From Ariolimax columbianus (taxonomy: Eukaryota; Mollusca; Gastropoda; Stylommatophora; Arionidae): DNA of 64,000 nucleotides. Below the pieces are notes generated by a model. That model was not told where the DNA came from. It did not search any database and saw nothing but the letters and a program-made list of their open reading frames with translations. The first letter of the stretch is position 1, and each line of letters begins with the position of its first letter. The position numbers were made by a program, and so were the translations under genes. Below, piece after piece: positions 56,335 through 64,000 of the stretch. The DNA lies in the NCBI GenBank assembly GCA_036924085.1, contig JAVGWX010000002.1, positions 154,351,571 to 154,415,570 on the forward strand. The letters are read 5' to 3'.

Positions 56335-56822
56335 ACAGATCATTCATCAGATCTATTTCTCCTGTCTCACAGAACATTTATTAGATCTATTTCTCCTGTC
56401 TCACAGAACATTCATCAGATCTATTTCTTCTATCTCACAGAACATTTATTAGATCTGTTTCCTCTATCTAGCAGAACTTCTATCAGATTAATGTTCTCTA
56501 TCTAGTAGAATATTTATCCGATCTATTTCTCCTGTCTCACAGACCATTTATCAGTTCTATTTCTTCTATCTCACAGAACATTAATCAGATCTATTTCTTC
56601 TATCTCACAGAACATTTATCAGATCTATTTCTCCTGTCTCACAGTACATTTATCAAATCTATTTCTCCTGTCTCACAGAACATTTATCAGTTCTATTTCT
56701 TCTATCTCACAGAACATTTATCAGATCTATTTCTCCTGTCTCAGAGCATTTATCCGATCTGTTTCTCCTTTCTCACAGAACGTTCATCAGATCTAACAGT
56801 TTTCTATTTTTCTATCTCACAG
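56335..56822 (+). repeat. 34-bp array of duplicated 3' splice sites
   Basis: About 14 units of CTATTTCTCCTGTCTCACAG, AACATTTATCAGAT. Each carries a pyrimidine tract and CAG, and several continue with ATCATTCATCA, which is the first 11 bases of exon 2. The last unit ends in the CTCACAG used as acceptor of exon 2. Confidence 0.88.
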
Positions 56823-56947
56823 ATCATTCATCAATGCCGGAGCCAACCCAGAGATCCTCTCTAATGCTAGTGTATCCAGTTCCTGTCGTAGTGGCTTGGA
56901 GCAGTACTACAACGGACTTATCAACAAGAAATCTTGGGCATGGAAAA
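56823..56947 (+). CDS. NRF-6-like acyltransferase, coding exon 2 (NRF domain start)
   Basis: Acceptor TATCTCACAG ends at 56822. Joining the leftover AG of exon 1 to the first A restores Arg, then SFINAGANPEILSNASVSSS, CRSGLEQYYNGLINKKSWAW, K. The Cys followed by the L...Y..L.....WAW pattern is the start of the extracellular NRF domain (family: C...L..Y...L.....WALKM.DASGK). NAS is a possible N-glycosylation site. The donor is GTAGGT at 56948, leaving phase 1 (A). The phase fit on both sides makes this exon secure. Confidence 0.85.
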
Positions 56948-57054
56948 GTAGGTCAAACTAGAATTAAAGTTGTGTTGTAATACAGAAAATTGATGCTTTA
57001 AGATAATGATTGAATATAAACTGGAATCTAATGACTCAATAAGAACAAAAACAA

Positions 57055-57335
57055 ATCAAATATACCATCATCCGGAAAAAACAATGGACATACATCGGAC
57101 ATGTCCTTAAAATGAACAACAACCATCCGTCTTTCATTGCAAGCACTCGAATGGGCACGAAGAGGCTTTCAAAAAAAGAGGGAGACCCAAGGAAACACCC
57201 AGAAGAACAATCATCCGAGAGGTCTGAGCTATGGGCCTCAGCACCATACAAGACCTAAAAACAGTGGCGTCACACCGCTCCAACTGGAGATCATCTGTTT
57301 CTGCCTCATGCACAGTATTTGTCGCTCAAAGAACA
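57055..57335 (+). pseudogene. LINE C-terminal fragment in intron 2
   Basis: Plus strand with frameshifts: IRKKQWTYIGHVLKMNNNHP, then RTIIREV, AMGLSTIQDLKTVASHRSNW, RSSVSASC. This follows I..R+W.W+GHV+RM, GRP..TW+RT+..E, W......A.DR..WR..V of RTE-like elements. It ends at a GATAGATAG run. Confidence 0.65.
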
Positions 57336-58314
57336 TAGATAGATAGTAATACAAATCTGTACCCGTGTAGTGTTTGGGTTGAAAAGACTAGAACCCTTTA
57401 AGCATATTGCAAAAGATGTCTAAAGAAGGTTGTGCATAGGGTTAGCCATCTATCATGTAAAATCACAGCTATTGAAACTGCCACTGCACATACTCAGATA
57501 CTAACCTCCTGCGAAGGGAACAGCTGTAATGGTGGTCCTGTGATTCACCTGGAGTGAAAAAGAAAATTAATCAATCAATCAAAATCTTAAACCAGAGCAA
57601 TATGAAATGTATGGAGTGTAGTACTATATGAAGAATAGCCACAGTCAATCAATATGGGTGGAGTTTGTTTATGTCTTGAAAGATACAGTCATGTGTAATG
57701 GTCAATGAATGTTCTGTCAGCCAGCTGCCAAATATCAAAAGAAATGAAGTCATTATTGATATTACCACCAGTATTTTCAAAGGCCCATCATGTAGACACA
57801 GAAACAACAAAAGATATGGACAGCTCAACATGTGGCATGTATTTGTTGAAGACCTATGCTCCACAAGGAGCTGATGAAGTTTTGATGATTATTCAGGTCA
57901 GATTTGCTTTCAACTCATCCTCCAATATGGAACTCATCAACATTTGCTAGGAAAATAAAATTAAACTGTTCAAAACTGATTAAATATTGTTCTACCATAT
58001 GGTGGAACAACCACGATGAAGTGTAGAGTAATCAGTTTATGCGCATCTAAAATGTATAATAGGTCATACATTAAGGAAACCAGTTGACAGCATTACAAAG
58101 CAGTCTCTGTTCTGGAATTTCAGAGGCAAGAGAAGTAGGGACAGGATTATTCATGGTTCATGGCGGAGAGAGATTGAGACAAATATGAAGGGTCTGGGAA
58201 GACATTGATTGACCTGTGGTCCATGGTAGGAAGACTTGGCGTGCCTTTTTTTAAGACCTATATTCCACAGTGATCGGTAAAGGTTTTGTTTCTTTGATAA
58301 ATCACTTAACCTAC
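57336..58314. other. Intron 2, no exon or element supported
   Basis: An 81-codon + frame (57705-57950) lies here. Splicing exon 2 directly to exon 3 gives the conserved domain without it, so it is not needed. Confidence 0.5.
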
Positions 58315-58500
58315 ATCAATCCTCTGCCGAAGACGGATGTGTCGGACTAAAAGGTGCAAATATTGCAGCCAAGCTTGTAAACTAGCGAAACAGTGCATTC
58401 CGTTCTCCGGACTACATCCTGCTACTTGCAAAACCCTGTTCATGGCTTGGTAGGTGGAGATTGAGAACGAACCCTGAAGAAGAAGAAGAACTGATATCTA
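58315..58500 (+). mobile_element. 5'-truncated SINE (core-domain family) in intron 2
   Basis: Starts at the core (CTGCCGAAGACGGATGTGTC), continues GCAAATATTGCAGCCAAGC, TGTAAACTAGCGAAACAGTG and ends GGAGATTGAGAACGAACCCT, then (GAA)n. Confidence 0.8.
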
Positions 58501-58510
58501 TAATATCAGT

Positions 58511-58583
58511 GTCATAAGCTGGCTAAATGGATAAGATGCAGGCCTGTTAGCCAGAAGGTTGTTGAGTTGAATACCCTAGTTTG
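58511..58583 (+). mobile_element. tRNA-Asn-like SINE head
   Basis: GCTGGCTAAATGGATAAGAT (A-box region), CCTGTTAGCC (anticodon GTT), GTTGAGTTGAATACCC (degenerate B box) at tRNA-like spacing. Stems are imperfect. It abuts the I-like LINE. Confidence 0.5.
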
Positions 58584-60690
58584 ATGGAACGTATGATAAA
58601 CATCAGACTGATGTGGCATCTGGAAGAAAAACGGATACTAATTCCACAGCAAGCAGGCTTTAGACAGCACAGATCCACTGAGGACCAGGTCATCCTCATA
58701 GCCCAGGAAATAGAAGATGCCTACCAGGAGCAAAAGCATACAGTAGTGGTTTGGGTGGACCTGGAAAAGGCATTTGACAAAGTCTGGAAAGATGGACTTA
58801 CAGTCAAGCTAAGAAGAAGTGAAGTTTGTGGGAAAATGTACAAGTGGATCAACCACTACCTCAAAAACAGAACGGCCAGAGTCCAAATACAAGGGCAGAT
58901 GAGCAAAAAGGTGACACTTGAGCAGGGAGTACCCCAAGTAGGAGTACTGTCACCCATACTCTTCCTGGTGTATATAAATGACATTATTGAGAATATACCA
59001 AGAAGAGTCCATAGCTCAATGTTTGCAGACGATCTGGCTATGTGGACCTCTGAAAAGAATCTCACCATAGCAAGAAATCGGATGCAGCAGGCCCTAACAT
59101 CGCTGGAAGAGTGGGCGAACTCATGGCTGGTCAAAATAAACGAATACAAAACCACATGTACAATATTCTCGCTATCAATCAAATCCCAAAACACCAAATT
59201 AAGTCTAAACGGCAAATACCTTCAGCCAAACGACAACCCAAACTATCTGGGAGTCAAATTTGATCGGCACATGACATGGAAAAGTCAGATCGAGAAAAAC
59301 CGAATGAGAGCCAGAGAAAGAATGGCAATCATGAGGAAACTTGCTGGAACAAGCTGGGGAGCAGACGAAATCATACTAAAGAAACTGTACACTGGAAGAG
59401 TGAGACCAGTTCTCGAGTATGGCATTGGGGCATGGACAACAGCAGCAAAGGCGAACTTCGATAAAGTTAGCAAACTCCAAAACCAAGCCATGAGAGTTAT
59501 AACAGGAGGCATGAAGTTAACGCCAATTGTAGAACTTGAAAAGATTACAAAACTGCAATCCATGACCGATAGAAGAGACTGCAGAGCCCAGCTGCAGTCA
59601 GAGAAACTCCGAAGACTGACTGACCATATAATGCACCAGAGACTAAACAATTTGGGAAATGGGAAACTAAAGCGGAGAAACTTTGCAGAAAAAGCCAAAG
59701 CAAAGATGCACGAAGATCCCATAAACGCACTAACAACACCAAAGCCCATCACTACTGTACGAAAACCTACCTGGAGGCAGGATATATTTCCAGAGGTGGT
59801 AGAAAATATACCAGGTATTGGAAACAAAAATTGCCAGACTGAAAAAGAAAGGAGAGATACTACCCTAAGCTTTACATCGAAAAACTACCCAAGTATGGAC
59901 TGGACCCATGCATACACCGACGGTTCTGTAACAAACACTACACAGAACGGAGGGGCAGGAGCATTCCTGAACCTACAAAATGGCAGAAAAATAATTCGCT
60001 ACTGGTAAGTACACAAGCAATTTCAGAGCAGAGGCAGAGGCACTGAGGGCGGCAGTGGAAGAAATGGTGACACATAAAGAAAATGAAAGCCATACAGTCC
60101 TGCTTACAGATGTACTGGCCGTAGTCACAGCGCTAAAAAGCCAGAAAAACACTGAGCTTAATGACTTAAGAACAGCACTCTGTCAACTATGCCAGCAGTC
60201 CGCACCAAAAAGGGTAGTGGTACAGTGGGTTCCATCTCACTGCAACATCCAAGGCAACGAGGAGGCAGACAGACTGGCAAAAGAAGGTGCAAAACTACCA
60301 CAACCTGATACTAGTATGACATACGAAGAGTTAAAACGGCTTATTAGAGCCAGATACATGACCAAATGGGAAACCGAACATACTGGCTATACCAAAAACG
60401 ATGCCTATTACCAGTTGAACAGAAAAGAGCAGGTCGTGGTCTTCAGACTTCGCACTGGCCACAATAGACTGAGGTAACACCTATTCAACAAATTGAAGAT
60501 AGGTGGCACCGACGAATGCCCGTGTGGTACCGACAAAATGACCGCTGAGCATCTACTGGAAAACTGCCCGACATCCGAGGATCAGAGAGAGCAGATGTGG
60601 CCATCACCAGTGGCAACACTAGACAGGCTCTATGGCATTTCGAAAAAATAATGGTTACTGCCTGACTGCGTACGATGAAGAAGAAGAAGA
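58581..60690 (+). pseudogene. I/Nimb-like LINE ORF2: reverse transcriptase and RNase H
   Basis: 5'-truncated LINE in intron 2. Reverse transcriptase: QQAGFRQHRSTEDQVILIAQ, VVWVDLEKAFDKVWKDGL, QGVPQVGVLSPILFLVYIND, MFADDLAMW (FADD), YLGVKFDRHMTWKSQIE, AIMRKLAGTSWGADE, LEYGIGAWTTA. RNase H: WTHAYTDGSV (first Asp), frame change near 60000, NFRAEAEAL (Glu), VLLTDVLAVVTAL (Asp) and WVPSHCNIQGNEEADRLAKE (final Asp). C-terminus: KWETEHTGYTKND, TGHNRLR, a TAA at 60475-60477 where the sibling copy has Tyr, then DECPCGTDKMTAEHLLENCP. Ends at (GAA)n. Only one frameshift and one stop were noticed, so this is a fairly young copy. I/Nimb placement rests on the RNase H plus Cys-His tail. Confidence 0.9.
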
Positions 60691-61085
60691 AACCCCTTTC
60701 ATAGATGACATTTTCTAATTGGGCTTTGTTGCCTTAGCCTTTGTTTATTCTGGAACTACCACAAGGTAGCGGTGGTTTTGTGTAGCCTTCACATAGATGG
60801 ATAGAGGACAAAGGCAAGGAATGAGACAAGAAATGCATTTAACCCATGAAGTGGGGATGGATTGGTGCGGACCAGAGCATGTACCACTTGCCGGTGGGTT
60901 CTGCATCCACACCTAAAGGGTTCCATCTACTCCTCAGCCCGTTGGTCTGGCTCCTCTCTCAGGACATGTCTGGCTTGGGTAAACTCCCGCTGGCATAGCT
61001 CCTGAGATCACTGGGGCACACAAGCTCTCCAACCACGTCAAGGTGGGCCTACTTTAGGAGAGATATTTGCAGCATATGGTTCTCA
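60691..61085. other. Intron 2, unassigned
   Basis: TTGCCTTAGCCTTTGTTTAT weakly resembles CTCCTTAGCCTTTGGCTGTC in the SINE at 49668-49935. Otherwise nothing recognised. Confidence 0.4.
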
Positions 61086-61119
61086 AAATGACATTTGTAT
61101 CACCATTGTGATGTTGCAG

Positions 61120-61325
61120 TGTATGATTCTACTGGCAAGCAGACAGCCGGGGTCTTTCTAGGAGCCACTACTTGGGCAGGAAACTTTGACGAGTGTCTGA
61201 ATATCCCAACTTCCCCGTGTGCTGCAGGAGAGGGAGCATGTGATGAGTATGACCAGTCCATGCCTCAGTTCTGTAGCGTCCACATGACACATGCTCCATG
61301 GAGGCCTATGATGATTCAGAACATT
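61120..61325 (+). CDS. NRF-6-like acyltransferase, coding exon 3 (NRF domain core)
   Basis: Acceptor GATGTTGCAG ends at 61119. The leftover A of exon 2 plus TG makes Met, giving ...SWAWK-MYDSTGKQTAGVFLG, ATTWAGNFDECLNI, then a cysteine-rich loop (CAAGEGACDEYD), QFCSVHMTHAPW and MMIQNI. The family pattern WALKM.DASGK...G...G....LG.YDEC and the Y/FC.V motif is matched closely. Cysteines here are expected to form disulfides in the extracellular domain. The donor is GTGAGT at 61326, phase 0. Confidence 0.9.
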
Positions 61326-62010
61326 GTGAGTAGTTCTCTGTCCCTTTGTGTTTTGTGTAACTTCTGCCACTTCCATCTCTTTCACTCTCTCATTCTGTTT
61401 CTCTGTGTTTTGAGTAAGTTTTTCTTCTTACTATTTCTTTGTATTAAAGAATCACTATCATCTTCATTTTTTAATAAATGTTCACTCTCACTCTCTCTCT
61501 CTCTCTCTGTTTCTATGTGTATGTTCGTTCTAAGCACCCATTGCCTTAAAACACACTCTCATGTCCTGTATGGTTTTTACTAACAAAATGTACAGAATTT
61601 GACTACACTCAATATTTTATGTAAGGGCATATCCGAATATTAAGAAATGTTCTAAACCATTGTTAAGCAAATGATGTCAGACTGCGAAACACTGCCTTTC
61701 AGTCACTTATTGACTCATGTACTCAACTGACATCATCACATACATGCAAAACTGGTGTAAAAGAAGCATTTATAGCTAAAATAAGCATTGTACACATTCA
61801 ATTTCACCATCCTTTCAAATTATTTTGCAAAACTTTAATCTTGTTTTATGAAATGGGCAAGCATGCGATTAATGCAAATTACTCAGCAAATAACTATTTA
61901 TACTGTAATTTAAAATAAATACATTGGACTTTGGTTACCTTTAATTCTTGCAAGCATGACATGTCAAGCAGAAAATGAAAATCTTAGGCACCTGGGTTAT
62001 GTTTGATCAG
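61326..62010. other. Intron 3, no element recognised
   Basis: Includes a (CT)n run near 61488-61508 and AT-rich unique sequence. Confidence 0.55.
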
Positions 62011-62014
62011 TTAT

Positions 62015-62150
62015 GGACTGCAACCTACCACTGCAAATCACAATGAGAATAACAACTCAGAAGAAATTAGATCAAATCCAAAAGCGAGCTCTCAGGTTTT
62101 TGTACAGGGGCAGGAGAACCCCAGAGTGTGATGAAATTTAGAAACAATTG
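62015..62150 (+). pseudogene. LINE fragment left of 50-bp array
   Basis: Plus strand reads PLQITMRITTQKKLDQIQKR, ALRFLYRGRRTPECDE, resembling the KI+..Q+RA.RF region of LINE thumbs. Confidence 0.5.
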
Positions 62151-62470
62151 AATATTCACTAAATCACAGAGTGTGATACAAAGAGATTTAGAAACAATTG
62201 AATATTCACTTAATCACAGAGTCTGATACAAAGAGATTTAGAAACAATTGAATATTCACTTAATCACAGAGTCTGATACAAAGAGATTTAGAAACAATTG
62301 AATATTCACTTAATCACAGAGTCTGATACAAAGAGATTTAGAAACAATTGAATATTCACTTAATCACAGAGTGTGATACAAAGAGATTTAGAAACAATTG
62401 AATATTCACTTAATCACAGAGTCTGATACAAAGAGATTTAGAAACAGTTTAATATTCACTTAATCACAGA
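62145..62470 (+). repeat. 50-bp minisatellite, about 6.5 units, in intron 3
   Basis: Units GTCTGATACAAAGAGATTTA, GAAACAATTGAATATTCACT, TAATCACAGA; very uniform. It lies between two LINE fragments. Confidence 0.95.
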
Positions 62471-62479
62471 AAAAAAACC

Positions 62480-62690
62480 CGTCAACGTAGCTAGGAGAGA
62501 CAGAATACGCAATGAAGAGATGCAAAACACCATTGAAGAAAACTCTGCACTGAATATATTGGCGAGGAGAGAGTAAAGTGGTTTGGCCACTTAAAGAAAA
62601 TGCAACCTGACCAACTATCCCTGTGTGCCTATAACGCGCAGCGATCAGGTTTTTGCAACCATGGCAGACTAAGAAAGAGATGAATATTAA
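62480..62690 (+). pseudogene. RTE-type LINE fragment right of 50-bp array
   Basis: Plus strand reads VNVARRDRIRNEEMQNTIEE, NSALNILARRE, then in another frame KWFGHLKKMQPDQLSLCAYN, AQRSG, GRLRKR. It matches RRDRIRNEEIR and RWFGHL+RM, GRPRKR of RTE-like C-termini. Confidence 0.68.
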
Positions 62691-62926
62691 GAAAGAGATG
62701 AATATAAAATGTGGATATCCTAAATCTAAAGTGTTAGAGACTTCATTGTGCTAGTTCACAGCTTGTTTATAAGGTGGAGTGGCCAGTTACCTTCTATGCT
62801 GCCTTTCCTTCCCCAACAGTAAGTCAGGTTCTAATATACAGCTTGGTCGATTGTAATGAGCTGGCAACGTGAGATGAACCTTGAACCTCTACTATGAAAT
62901 GCCAGTTCTCTATCCTTACATCAATC

Positions 62927-62992
62927 AGACGCACAGCTAGGTTGACGTCTGACAGCGTACGACGAAGAAGAAGAAGAAGACGCACAGCTAGG
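62927..62992 (+). mobile_element. 36-bp LINE/SINE tail insertion with 15-bp target duplication
   Basis: AGACGCACAGCTAGG occurs at 62927-62941 and 62978-62992. Between them lie 36 bp starting TTGACGTCTGACAGCGTACG and ending in (GAA)n, nearly identical to the 3' end of the LINE copy at 4743-5227 (TTGACGTCTAACAGCGTACG plus GAA tail). Confidence 0.93.
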
Positions 62993-63133
62993 TATATCTG
63001 TAGTTCTAGCACTGTCTCTGCCCATGGCTGTATTAATATGTTGGAGCAGATGACAAATATAAAATGTAGTAGCTGTAACTGTTTTGAGTGTTCACATTTG
63101 TGAAGTGAATTTGTGCTTTCATTTTATCAACAG

Positions 63134-63230
63134 AAGCTCCCATTTCCGGTGCCATACAGCCCATTCATTGTTGACGTCTGTGTCCCAATGAACTGCTCAG
63201 AGGAGGATGTCTTTGGTGTTGTGGATGCTT
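63134..63230 (+). CDS. NRF-6-like acyltransferase, coding exon 4
   Basis: Acceptor TTTATCAACAG ends at 63133, phase 0 as required by exon 3. The exon reads KLPFPVPYSPFIVDVCVPMN, CSEEDVFGVVDA. DVCVP..CSEEDV is the hallmark end of the NRF domain (family: .C+PS.CS..DV). Two donors are possible: GTAAGG at 63231 (chosen, phase 1) or GTGGGA at 63236 after CysLys. The rest of the NRF domain's link, the transmembrane helices and the acyltransferase core lie outside the window. Confidence 0.87.
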
Positions 63231-63236
63231 GTAAGG

Positions 63237-64000
63237 TGGGAGGGAGAGTGGGTCACTGGATATAAATCTTGTTATTCATTGTTCATTTGTTTTTTCTGTT
63301 TGTTTTTCTATTGTTAGATACGGTATGCAACATTTTATTTGGAATTATCTCTCTCTCGACTTTGATTGTTCCAAGACTACCCACTAAGGGTAGGTGGTTT
63401 TAAAGTCAGTTGTTCTTTTCCTTGATGAATTGCTATTTACTCAGAACATTCTTACTTTAGGGTAGCAGATACTCGTACCTACCTTGCCCTTTCTCCTGTT
63501 TGTAGAATCAGATTCATTGAGCGAAGGACAGAAAATAGGCTATGTTTTGTACATGCCTTGAAAACTAATCCTCAATTTCACTTCTGTCTATGACAGCATG
63601 TGGGATTACTGGATATGGATAATTTATGAGGTATAGGTGCGTCTGACTTGTGAGAGTTGGGGATACAAAATTAGTTGTCTATCTTAAGCAATGATGGTGA
63701 CAGCATCAGGATAAAGAGAGATTTTTTAAACAAATTTTCTAAGGTCTGCAACTGTGATGTTGTGCTTGAAATGGATTTAAGTGAGGAAGATTTGCACTAT
63801 CATCAACTCTCTCATCCTGAGCTACCGTGGTCCAGTGGTATGACATCTTAGTAGAGATTCTTCCTTTTTCTCAGATTTACTCCTGAACTCGTGACTTGGG
63901 TAGGAATTTAATTACTTTCCTGTTTTTGTTGTTGCCCGGACAGTGGCTCTAAAGTCTGCTCTTTTCAAGTTTCAACCACAAAGAACTCTTTTACATGCAC
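63237..64000. other. Intron 4 (partial), no exon recognised
   Basis: GCTACCGTGGTCCAGTGGTA at 63820 has an A-box-like look but no matching B box, so it is left uncalled. Confidence 0.5.

Noticed and set aside
57705..57950. Extra exon of the NRF-like gene
   Set aside because: Exon 2 joins exon 3 in phase and recreates the conserved WAWKM.DSTGK junction, leaving no room for it.
63820..63900. tRNA-like SINE head
   Set aside because: Only an A-box-like stretch; no B box at the right distance.

Overview
The window looks like transposon-rich, gene-poor DNA from an animal, most likely a lophotrochozoan and probably a mollusc. It contains a spliced gene, degenerate metazoan LINEs (RTE-type, CR1-type, an I/Nimb-like type with RNase H, and a LINE whose C-terminus carries a C2H2 finger), Tc1, mariner and hAT transposons, a Penelope-like fragment, SINEs with tRNA-like or unrecognised heads, and many minisatellites. 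The species call is inference from repeat content. No bacterial gene, operon, CRISPR array or rRNA was found.

Only one host gene is supported. It is the 5' part of a nose-resistant-to-fluoxetine (NRF-6-like) membrane acyltransferase gene on the + strand, with coding exons at about 50293-50471, 56823-56947, 61120-61325 and 63134-63230. Splice phases agree across all three introns. The exons give a signal peptide followed by the cysteine-rich NRF domain. The acyltransferase part must lie beyond the right edge of the window.

Layout. 1-10 kb: LINE remnants (RTE, I/Nimb-like, CR1) with a 19-bp minisatellite inside an RTE copy and a mariner-derived palindrome. 11-17.5 kb: four minisatellites, a dead Tc1-like transposon, and a mariner end split by a SINE. 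17.8-24 kb: a 60-bp array, a Penelope GIY-YIG remnant split by a full-length SINE, a LINE with a C2H2 finger, and a dead hAT transposase carrying two internal minisatellites. 24-38 kb: minisatellites, including a 3-kb array of 26-bp units, with SINE heads and a 241-bp MITE. 38-41.4 kb: a mariner transposase split by a 2.2-kb minisatellite made from its own catalytic codons. 41.5-50 kb: LINE and SINE remnants and a 31-bp array. 50-64 kb: the NRF-like gene, its introns filled with LINEs, SINEs and tandem arrays.

By summing the listed coordinates, about a quarter of the window is tandem repeat. The most striking pattern is that several arrays demonstrably grew out of coding or splice-site sequence. 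Four arose within transposon reading frames (RTE, hAT twice, mariner). Two others multiplied the 5' and 3' splice sites of intron 1 of the NRF-like gene. The very long open frames in this window are consequences of these arrays, not proteins.
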